Origin: Sphaerolaimus hirsutus
Taxonomy: Eukaryota; Nematoda; Chromadorea; Monhysterida; Sphaerolaimidae
Assembly (NCBI GenBank): GCA_964036195.1
Contig: OZ038458.1
Coordinates: 12,661,832-12,725,831, forward strand
Length of the DNA: 64,000 nucleotides
Direction: 5' to 3'
The notes under the pieces were generated by a model. The model was not told the origin of the DNA. It was given only the letters and a program-made list of their open reading frames with translations, and searched no databases. Positions 55,205-64,000 of the stretch are shown in pieces; position 1 is the stretch's first letter; every line of letters starts with the position of its first letter. Both the position numbers and the translations under genes were made by a program.

Positions 55205-56515
55205 ATTTTATGGAGTGGCACTAGGGGCACCAAACTTGCGCCATTTGTATAGAGTGGTGCTAGGGGCACCAAAATAGTGCCATTTTTAGGGAGTGGTGCT
55301 AGGGGCACCAGAATAGTGCCGTGTTTATAGAGTGGTGCTAGGGGCACCAAAATGGTGCCATTTTTATAGGGTGGTGCTAGGGGCACCAAAATAGTGCCAT
55401 TTTCAGGGAGTGGTGCTAGGGGCACCAAAATGGTGCCATTTGTATTGAGTGGTGCTAGGGGCACCAAAATAGTGCCATTTTTATAGAGTGGTGCTAGGGG
55501 CACCAAAATAGTGCCATTTTTATAGAGTGGTGCTAGGGGTACCAAAATAGTGCCATTTTTATGGAGTGGCATTAGGGGCACCAAAATAGTGCCATTATCA
55601 TGGAAATGGTGCTAGGGGTGACAAAATAGTGCCATTTTAGTGGTGTGGTTAGGGGCACCGAAATAGTGCCATTTCTATGGAGTGGTGCTAGGGGCACCAA
55701 AATAGTGCCATTTTTATGGAATGGTGCTAGGGGCACCAAAATAAAGACATTTTTTATGGAGTGGCATTAGGGGCACCAAAATAGTGCCATTTTTATGGAG
55801 TGGCATTAGGGGTACCAAAATCACGCCATTTTCATGGAATGGTGCTAGGGGCGCCAAAATCATGCCATTTTCATGGAATGGTGCTAGGGGCGCCAAAATA
55901 GTTCCATTTTTATGGAGTGGTGCTAGAGGCACCAAAATAGTGCCATTTTAATGGAGTGGCATTAGGGGCATCAAAATAGTACCATTTTTATGGAGTGGTG
56001 CTAGGGGCACCAAAATTGTGCCATTTTTATGGAGTGGTGCTAGGGGCACCAAAATAGTGCCATTTTTATGGAGTGGCATTAGGGGCACCAAAATAGTGCC
56101 ATTTTTATGGAGTGGCGCTAGGGGCACCAAAATAGTGCCATTTTTATGGAGTGGCATTAGGGGCATCAAAATAGTACCATTTTTATGGAGTGGCATTAGG
56201 GGCACCAAAATAGTGCCATTTTTATGGAGTGGCATTAGGGGCACCAAAATAGTGCCATTTTTATGGAGTGGCATTAGGGGCATCAAAATAGTGCCATTTT
56301 TATGGAGTGGTGCTAGGGGCACCAAAATTGTGCCATTTTGATGGAGTGGTGCTAGGGGCACCAAACTCATGCCATTTTTATGGAGTGGCATTAGGGGCGC
56401 CAAAATAGTGCCATTTTTATGGAATGGCTCTAGAGGCACCAAACTTAACCAATTTTATGGAGTGGTGCTAGGGGCACCATACTTGCACCATTTTTATGGA
56501 ATGGTGTTAGACTTG
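55205..56515 (-). repeat. 39-bp satellite array, first block
   Basis: Over 30 tandem copies of a 39-bp unit whose core reads GGTGCTAGGGGCACCAAAAT followed by AGTGCCATTTTTATGGAGT. GGTGC and GCACC within the unit are mirror images. Since 39 is a multiple of three, the - strand stays open for 160 codons or more, giving the peptide period VPLAPLHKNGTIL. Units differ by scattered substitutions (Ala/Met, His/Tyr), and the frame is lost at length changes near 55,600 and 55,940. The second block, 57,540-58,435, has the same unit on the other strand. Confidence 0.9.
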
Positions 56516-57539
56516 GGTTATAATAGGTACATTGAAAGTTATGTTTTACACTGTAGAAGTATGTAGGCACACACTGGCTGGATTTATTAAACTGAACTAA
56601 CATATTGCAGTTTTTTTACACAATTGAATGAACAAATGGAAGCTTTTGCACTAAAAATTCCTCAAAACCAATGAAAGCAATATCAAAGGTAATGTGTAAG
56701 TGAAGTTGTGTCCCTTAGTGCAAAAAATGCAAAAAAAACCCAGTGCATGAGTACTAAAAATGTTAGCTGAGGGCTTACAAATGGTTTCGATGTGTGTTTC
56801 TTAAAGAAATGTTGTTTTTAAAAAACCTTAAAAAGTACTGGTCATCCTTAGCCATTGTTCTACCTCTTCGTGTGTGGAATGTTGATGCATTCAATTTTTC
56901 AAATTGTGCTTTATGTCAGGTAAGGCTTGCATCACAGTGGGTGAAAAAAGCATAAACGAAACAGAAATCAAAAATGACTGAAAATCACCTAAAACAGAAT
57001 GTCTAAACATGAAGAACAAACAACAAACTGTGAGTAATGCAAATGTAATGGAATATACTACTTCTATGACTACACATTGCAACACACATGGATTATTATG
57101 ATCTGGCATAATGTCTATTATGCATTTTCTACATGCCTTCTTGGATTTGGTCATTTTACTTTTTTATTTTATTTTATTTTACTGTTTTTTTATATCATTT
57201 TTAATGTTCTTTGTGTGATTTTTGTCATTTTACAGAATCTTTTATATTTCTTTTTGATATTTCACAGGGAATTAGTCATTTTACAGTGATTTTTCTGAGT
57301 CTGGAAATGGGATTTTATATGGGTGACCCCAATGCAAACATGCAAATTTTGGATCTGGTAAACTTTTAACATTTTAATCACATGTGAACATGCAAATGAA
57401 CAAAAAAACATTGTGGTGCAAATGAGAATTGGCAATTACAGAGTCTATAGCACCATTTCATAAGAATGGCACCATTCCACATGAATGCCACAACTTTTGT
57501 ATCTGTAGCAACATTCTATGACAATAGCATAATTTTCAT
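56516..57539. other. Unique spacer between the two satellite blocks
   Basis: AT-rich, about 1 kb. 56,560-56,850 resembles the interior of the TAGGGTTGG hAT family ('GTAATGTGTAAGTGAAGTTG', 'CAAAACCAATGAAAGC'). No gene is supported; the frames at 56,891-57,289 are low-complexity. Confidence 0.4.
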
Positions 57540-58435
57540 GCCCCTAATGCCACTCCATTAAAATGGCACTATTTTGGCGCCCCTAGCACCATTCCATGAA
57601 AATGGCATGATTTTGGTGCCCCAAGCACCACTCTATAAAAATGGCACTATTTTGGTGCCCCTAGCACCATTCCATGAAAATGGCAAGATTTTGGTGCCCC
57701 TAGCACCACTCCATAAAAATGGCACTATTTTGGTGCCCCTAGCACCATTCCATGAAAATGGCACTATTTTGGTGCCCCTAGCACCATTCCATGAAAATGG
57801 CACTATTTTGGTGCCCCTAGCACCACTCCATAAAAATGGCACTATTTTGGCGCCCCTAGCACCATTCCATGAAAATGGTGTGATTTTGGTGCCCCTAGCA
57901 CCACTCCATAAAAATGGCACTATTTTGGCACCCCTAGCACCATTCCATGAAAATGGCACTATTTTGGCGCCCCTAGCACCATTCCATGAAAATGGCATGA
58001 TTTTGGTGCCCCAAGCACCACTCTATAAAAATGGCACTATTTTGGTGCCCCTAGCACCATTCCATGAAAATGGCACTATTTTGGTGCCCCTAGCACCACT
58101 CCATAAAAATGGCACTATTTTGGCACCCCTAGCACCATTCCATGAAAATGGCACTATTTTGGTGCCCCTAGCACCATTCCATGAAAATGGCACTATTTTG
58201 GTGCCCCTAGCACCACTCCATAAAAATGGCACTATTTTGGCACCCCTAGCACCATTCCATGAAAATGGCACTATTTTGGTGCCCTTAATGCCACTCCATA
58301 AAAATGGCACTATTTTGGTGCCCCTAGCACCACTCCATGAAAATGGTGTGATTTTGGTGCCCCTAAATCCACTCCATAGAAATGGCGCTATTTTGGTGCC
58401 CCTAACACCACTCCATAAAAATGTTCACAAGTGGA
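57540..58435 (+). repeat. 39-bp satellite array, second block in opposite orientation
   Basis: About 22 near-perfect tandem copies of the same unit as 55,205-56,515, now reading VPLAPFHENGTIL/VPLAPLHKNGTIL on the + strand. One frame is open for 318 codons (57,574-58,530). There is no signal peptide, splice structure or non-repeat domain, so I treat the open frame as a property of the repeat. Units alternate between 'CCATTCCATGAAAATGGC' and 'CCACTCCATAAAAATGGC' types in a higher-order pattern. Confidence 0.9.
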
Positions 58436-58449
58436 GTTATTCAAATAAA

Positions 58450-58820
58450 AAGTCATGTGGAGATAACAAGTTTCGGGTGCAAAGTCACCTGCAGATAACG
58501 AGTTTCGGGTGCAAAGTCACCTGCAGATAACGAGTTTCGGGTGCAAAGTCACCTGCAGATAACGAGTTTCGGATGCAAATTCATAAAAACCAGTACAGAT
58601 TTCCTTAACGAGTTTCGGATGCAAACTCCATTTTTGTATGGTGATTTTGACACCTCCATACTAAATCCTTAACGAGTTTCGGATGCAAACTTTTTTCTCT
58701 GCAGATAACGAGTTTCGGGTGCAAAAAATGATAGTTTTTTTTGTAGATAACGGGTTTCGAGTGCAAACTCGCCTATTTTGGGCTGCAGATAACGGGTTTC
58801 GGATGCAAACTTGCATTTTT
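58450..58820 (+). repeat. Short repeat 'GATAACGAGTTTCGGGTGCAAA' flanking the satellite
   Basis: At least nine copies of GATAACGAGTTTCGGGTGCA, at first in tandem (period about 32) and then dispersed. Single copies also lie at the other outer edge of the satellite region (55,117-55,195) and one reversed copy at 54,900-54,925, so the repeat brackets the double array. Confidence 0.75.
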
Positions 58821-59442
58821 TTCAAAAAACGCTATCTCTGTATCTCGGGAACGGTATGAGATATTGAGAAAAAATTTTTTCTATCACGAAGAAATATATA
58901 TATATACGTCAGATCCGCACTTAACTCAATTTTTTTCACTTTTGCACTTAACGGGTTACGGAACCAAACTCCTCAATTGGTGTCCACAAAAAATGTCTTT
59001 TTGTCATTGTGAAAGTGCAGTATACTGCGAAGACCGAAGGTCCGGAGAAAATCCTGCTAGTAGCTTAAAAATTTATGAGTGATTGAATATGGGTCAGAAT
59101 AAAACTATGGGCACATTGAAAAGCAACCGAACTCAAAGATAGAAAAAAATACTACGCATCCGCCGCTGCGCAAGGTACACGACCACCCAACGATGCTTGA
59201 TTACACGCAGGAAACGCGCTGCAAACAGTAGTTCAGACTATTAGGATGAGCTGTGCTCGAAAGTGACCTACATCCAAGAAAAAATTGACTTTTGCAAAGT
59301 TGGTCAAGTGTCGAGGAATCGCGTAATATTGAAACTTGACCAGTGTTGACCAATTACAGTCGCTTCCCGTCTACCCATTCAACGAATGAACAAATTGGCG
59401 CACCGTGCAACGCCGCAATACACACACAGCCGTTCTCACGTG
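58821..59442. other. Intergenic, no gene seen
   Basis: Mixed-composition DNA without a recognisable reading frame or element end. Confidence 0.4.
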
Positions 59443-59910
59443 CAGAGTTGCTAAAAGTACCGAACTTTTTTCAAAGTATACGTAAACGTAAAGTTTTTTT
59501 TACTCATCCCCCGAATACAGAAAATGTAAAGTAAATTTTTTTACTTTTACTCGTCAGTAAACGTATTTTTGCCCCTGGAAAACGTAAACGTGATTATTTT
59601 TGAGGAATGTTGCCCCAATTTTCGCTCAAAATCATTAATTTTCATACGTTTTTGCTTATTTAAAGCAACTTTTTCGCATTTTGGAAATTTTTTCCATATT
59701 TTGAAGGATACTCACCCTTTTTCCATTCTATGCCATCAAAAATTGATACAAATGCCTGTCTGAAATACGTTTTCTGTAATAGAGTACTTTCAAAAAGTAT
59801 ACATAAAAGCGAGTCCAGGAACTTTTTTACAGAGGAAATATAAACGTATTTACTCTGTACTCGAGTATACGTACTTATCGGGTAAAAGTAAATACGTTTT
59901 AACAACTATG
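59443..59910. mobile_element. hAT-like MITE (CAGAGTTGCTA...TTAACAACTATG)
   Basis: Flanks CTCACGTG (59,435-59,442) and CTCATGTG (59,911-59,918) form an 8-bp duplication with one change. The ACGTAAA/TTTACGT interior is as in 33,315-33,788. Confidence 0.8.
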
Positions 59911-60541
59911 CTCATGTGATACCCGCCGCTATCAGCGTGAATTATGCAAACATTGAAGTATAGCGCGAAATTGATGCTTCGCAAGCAAGAAGCGGATCGC
60001 GCATTCATCCGCGGCACGAAGATGGGCCGCGGCTGGCGCCGAGCAATATCAGAAGAACGTGGCTGCCAGGGAGGCGCAGCGCAAACGGCACTGTTTGTTC
60101 GTCCACATTGAGCAGTGCGGCGCGGTGCATAGATGTATGGCAGTGAATCATTTTTGCGTTAAAATCATCAAAGTGAACACCGAAGACTCTTCGCAGCCCT
60201 ATTAGCATGTGTAGCTGTGATTCACATTGGATTAATTTATAAATAAAATATTTATATTGCATACGTGATGTAAATACACCATTCCAGACGGGGAGTATTT
60301 TTTGCCTCAGCTATATTCTGAATAATTACCAGCCGAAAAATCCGATGAAGTATTTGCCCCCCCATTTAATGAAAGCATTTATGGTAGCTATTGTGGACAT
60401 TTCATCATTAGGAGGAACTACAATTATAAATACGGCGATGTGAATGATGGAATCGCACAAAACAGGAATGGATGGTCATCCACTACAATGGATCACGTTT
60501 AGGGTGGTAAGTATTCCACTAATCACCTTTATTTTAGTGAC
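59911..60541. other. Unassigned stretch, possible exon fragments
   Basis: 60,000-60,190 is GC-richer and open on both strands ('EQYQKNVAAREAQRKRH' on +, an 85-codon frame on -). Neither product is recognisable and splice borders are not convincing. Confidence 0.3.
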
Positions 60542-60646
60542 TAGTGATGGAATGGCGCCACGGCCATTTGAAAGCGGCAAAGGGAACCGCGCAATTGGAG
60601 CTTTTATCTCGAATGGCGCACTTATTCCGGCGCTTTTCCATCACTA
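60542..60646. mobile_element. 105-bp hAT-like MITE (TAGTGATGG...CCATCACTA)
   Basis: The smallest member of the TAGTGATGG/GGCGCC family: TAGTGATGGAATGGCGCC against GGCGCTTTTCCATCACTA, with flanks TTAGTGAC (60,534-60,541) and GTAGTGAC (60,647-60,654), 7 of 8 identical. Confidence 0.8.
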
Positions 60647-61283
60647 GTAGTGACAAACGCCGCAGCAACTCATTTTAATTTTTGTAAGTTTTGCTTGAGT
60701 CGGTAGTGCAGTTTTAAAATATTTATCCAAATATGAGTTGATGACTCTCCAGACACCAGAAAAGCTAAATACATGCTAAACTTTGTGGGGAGAACTGGCT
60801 TAATAACCCCCATACTAACGCATACACAAATACATGTATATCAAAAAACTCTGTACATAATCATCGACAAGAATTTCAGGAAAAATAAAAGAATACAGTA
60901 CAGGTTATATTTAACCACGAACAGAAGACATTGACAGTAAAAATTTCGCGTAAATTTACCTACAGCTCCATCTCGTAGCAAATAAATATGAGAGGCACAA
61001 CAACACGTAAGTAATTACGTAGAAAAATGGGCGTGCCCAAAATGGTCGTTTTTGGACCGACAATGCATAATACATCTGCTACGGAGTATTAGCGAAAAAC
61101 TAAGCCGAGATCCTAACACAAAGTGCATGAGTGCAAAAACGTAGGCAGAATATCACGCGACAAAAACGACTACCCACGAATCCCGTGAAACATTCACTCG
61201 ATCAAGGGTCCTATCAAAAATCTGTTTAATAAGAAAAAAGAACAATACAACCCAAAAAGTCCGTCAATGAGTGTACGCAAATA

Positions 61284-61860
61284 CACTCCGGAAAAAATGT
61301 CTTATGTTCCTGGAGGGGTCTAATTTTTGTTGATGAAATATGAAATCCCATATGAAATCTGGCAACTATTTGCATACACCACGTCCTAAACTAAGGTGCC
61401 TTTGTGCAGCACATCGATTTTCAGCGCATTCCATGCATCGCTGCTTTTTGGTGGCTGTTTTAATGTCAAAATTTGCATGGAAAAATGTCTTCTTTGACAG
61501 AAAAAAAATGAGAGAAAAAATGAAAGAAAAACGCTAATTTGGATTTTGGAAAAATTCAAAAAACACTACTGGAAATCACATTTTATACAAATAATAATAT
61601 ACAAAATGTGATTTGTTGTTTTTCACATTTTTTCAAAATTCAAAAAACGTAGACATTGTTCCATGTAAATTTTGACTTTAAAACAGCCACCAAAAAAGCA
61701 GCGATGCATGGAATGCGCTGAAAATCGATGTACTGCCCAAAGGCACCTTAGTTAAGGACGTGGTATACCAGGTATATGCAAACAGTTGCCAGATTTCATA
61801 TGGGAGGGCAAAAAAAAATTTCCTCCCCTCCAGGAACATAAAGAAATTTTTCCCGGACTG
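61284..61860. mobile_element. TA-flanked long inverted-repeat element (mariner-like)
   Basis: The ends CACTCCGGAAAAAATG and (reversed) CAGTCCGGGAAAAATT lie between TA dinucleotides (61,282-61,283 and 61,861-61,862). The arms pair for about 200 bases each ('GAAATCTGGCAACTATTTGC', 'GCGCATTCCATGCATCGCTG' and mirrors) around a 160-base centre. The TA duplication suits Tc1/mariner. No transposase is present. Confidence 0.72.
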
Positions 61861-61947
61861 TAAACAGTCTCTGTAATCGACAGACCACGCCCCAAAATCA
61901 CAAGGCACAATCTGTCGATATACAAAACGTGCAGCGGTCATACAATA

Positions 61948-64000
61948 TCAGTGCCAACCACCACTATACTGTTGCTGTTGCTGTTGCGGTTGGCCTTGAT
62001 TATAAGTTGACTTGGGCGTGCCGCGCAATTGACCCTGCGAATGTGAGAGAAATTCGAATGTGGCTATAGATTTTGGGTTTATGTATTTACATTTTTTCAG
62101 AGAGATTGAACCACACAGAATCACTGAGCTTGCACCACAGGTAGGCTTGCAACAATATATATTATCCAGCGCAGTGATAAGACGAGGGGTTCAGCAGATT
62201 TAAAACCTGGCTAAATAAGATAACTGGATGCTAAATGTCGCTGAGTGTCGATGGCGCACCGCACACTGAAATTTTGCGTTCAGCGTTCGAACGCTCGTTT
62301 CGCGTTCGTTTTTGCACGCTGAACTACAAACGCTGAAATCAAAATCTAAAGAAAGCAACGTTTTTGAAGCGTAAAAATTTCGGAATTTGCAATATTTCGC
62401 GCAATTCACATGCGAGTAGAATTTTTACGCTTCAAAAATGTTGTGTTCTTTAGATATTGATTTCAGCGTTTGTAGTTCAGCGTGCAAAAACGTTCGAACG
62501 CTGAACGCAAAATTTCAGTGTGCGGTGTGCCGATGAAAACATTCGGTTTTGTGGCGGCTAAAATCTTGTCTACATATTTACATCTCAGGGACGTACCCGG
62601 GGTTTTCGAGCGGGGGGAGTGGGTTGCATACGGCGGAGATTACAAGAATGGGGTTAATTAGGATTGCTATAAGAATGTTTTTCGACCGTATACCACGAAG
62701 CACCGGAAAACATCGCCGTACTGTCGAATGACATTATCGATATCACATTGTTGCATTCCCAGCATCAAGAATCAGATAGTACAAGTGAAAAGGGCCCGTC
62801 CCTCAAGAACCCCGCAGAACACAAGACACACAAGCGCACCATGCAAGTTTACCTGGTGAGGCGGTTGCGGCTGCGGTGCGAGTTGCACAACACTCGACGC
62901 CTGTGCACCAGTGCGAGTTTTGTCCCCGGACAAACACCCAAAGTGTGGCACACCACTACCGACCTCATTCGAATACGCGTACGGCCGACAGATCAACCCG
63001 ACAAAATGTCCAAATGGGTACAATAGAAACCATCCCCTTAAATCATCACCTTTCAACAATGTGGCCAAACACACTAGTTTTCACCGTGACGTCGGTGAAA
63101 ACTGAAATTTTTTCATATGCAAATTAATCAACACGGTTGAATGATCTAATTTTATTTAAATTTGAATTTAACCTAATGAAAGTTAATTTTGAAAATTTGA
63201 AAAATGAAACACGTATAGCATACAATAAGAGTAGGCTGGATATCGCTATGTCGCCATTTCAGTTTTCAACGAGTCCCGGATAAAACTGGTGTGTGGGGCC
63301 ATAGAACTCAACCTCACACCCAACACACCTGCGGGTTGTGATACACGCTACTAGTCTGCATGTAGCCCAATCTGGCCTGCTGCGGCGGCGGCGGCGACAC
63401 TGACGACGTGGGCGCCGGCCTGTGCAGCGGGCTCTCCGCCATGCTCGTCGCCGCGCTCGAAACTGGGGGCGGCGGGTGGCCGTAGACGCGCGGCGGCGGC
63501 CCGCTCACAACCGGTGATAACATGTTCACCGGCGAGACGGCGCTCGCTTGCGGCGACTGCGTAAGTGCGCGCTGTGGGGATTGGTCTTGATTTTAGGTTG
63601 ACTGTGTGTGACCAACGATTTGTGACGGCGGGAAGGCTGGCGGCGGGCGGTTGGGGTCGAAAAGTGGCGGCGGCGGCATCGAGTAACGGTTGTCACCCAT
63701 TGCGCCCACGGCTGAAGAAAACTTTTCTGTTACTTTGACGCAAATACAGCAAAAACTACATAGAAGGGTTCAGCGCAACTGACGGGACGCCATTGGCATG
63801 TGATGCGGCGGGGGCGCCGTATTGGCGTATGATGGCCCGGCAGTCATGTGCTGCGGCATATTATCGCCACCCATTGCGGTACCAGGCGGCGGTGCACCAT
63901 TCGCATTGGGCATACGCTGACCTAGCCTGGACAACCGCGGATCGACTTTGATAGATGAACTAGACGAAGTAGCTGCCGCCGCGCGCCTGACCATCGCCGG
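61948..64000 (-). CDS. 3' part of a Pro/Gln-rich protein gene, runs off the right edge
   Basis: Exons from the edge leftward: 64,000-63,784 (open to the edge), 63,712 to about 63,617, 63,571 (or 63,556)-63,329, 62,900-62,853 and 62,034-61,948 with a TGA stop. Borders at 63,784, 63,329, 62,853 and 62,034 are good, and the last three exons join in phase 0. The protein is low-complexity: SSSSSIKVDPRLSRLGQRM, PPHHMPMAS, GDNRYSMPPPPL, GPPPRVYGHPPPP, QLAPQPQPPHQ and a C terminus of six Gln then YSGGWH. A 'DPRL' motif and such composition occur in nuclear RNA-processing and transcription proteins, but I do not recognise the family. The second exon appears shifted by one base at a run of five A (63,660-63,664, + strand), so its frame is uncertain. 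A 3-bp-flanked palindrome (62,253-62,531) sits in the last intron. Confidence 0.65.
62253..62531. mobile_element. 279-bp palindromic MITE with 3-bp duplication
   Basis: GGCGCACCGCACACTGAAAT is mirrored by ATTTCAGTGTGCGGTGTGCC, flanked by GAT on both sides (62,250-62,252 and 62,532-62,534). The arms pair through 'TTTTTGCACGCTGAACTAC' to the centre. A 3-bp duplication and GG ends suggest the Harbinger group. Confidence 0.65.
62586..62760. repeat. Fragment of the CAGGGACGTAGCC hAT family
   Basis: Starts CAGGGACGTACCCGGGG and continues 'TTTTCGAGCGGGGGG', the left end of the family at 28,499 and 19,057. The right end is missing. Confidence 0.5.

Noticed and set aside
55205-58435. CRISPR-like array
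   Set aside because: Units are contiguous 39-bp repeats without unique spacers, in an intron-containing animal genome.
57574-58530. 318-codon open frame as a repeat-protein gene
   Set aside because: The frame is wholly explained by a 39-bp tandem unit. The second block opens an equivalent frame on the other strand, and there is no start context, unique domain or splice structure.

Overview
The window is nuclear DNA from an animal, most likely an invertebrate. Its genes are split by short to multi-kilobase GT-AG introns, its proteins match metazoan families, and transposon debris fills most of the space between exons. I cannot name the species. The Ly6-type receptor gene and the VAC14 residues lean towards an ecdysozoan, but that is inference. 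All exon models were built by hand: splice sites were chosen so that reading phase is kept and the protein lines up with the family as I remember it.

Layout. 2,082-3,069 (+): a three-exon gene for a Gly/Ala-rich conserved hypothetical protein. 3,430-9,584 (-): a complete 11-exon VAC14 gene, scaffold of the PI(3,5)P2 lipid-kinase complex, convergent with the first gene. About 9.6-26 kb: no gene I can support, apart from a decayed PIF/Harbinger transposase inside an element with recognisable ends (20,512-23,924). 26,127-30,935 and 33,931-36,121 (+): two tandem acyl-protein thioesterase (LYPLA/APT) paralogues, five exons each, both with the Ser-Asp-His triad. 36,665-37,848 (+): a two-exon PET100-like cytochrome c oxidase assembly factor. 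39,122-48,190 (-): a three-exon GPI-anchored Ly6/uPAR three-finger protein whose 7.2-kb first intron is filled by nested fold-back DNA. 51,451-51,591 (-): one orphan candidate exon. 55.2-58.4 kb: two arrays of a 39-bp satellite in opposite orientation. 61,948 to the right edge (-): the 3' part of a Pro/Gln-rich gene.

The genes are ordinary housekeeping or signalling genes and form no evident pathway, although VAC14, the thioesterases and the GPI-anchored protein all act at membranes. The striking feature is the mobile DNA. More than a dozen short non-autonomous elements still show matching 8-bp target duplications, as in the hAT superfamily. Others show TA duplications (mariner-like) or AAT duplications (Harbinger-like). 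Many are nested, and several are almost entirely palindromic. No intact transposase is present, so all of them depend on enzymes coded elsewhere.
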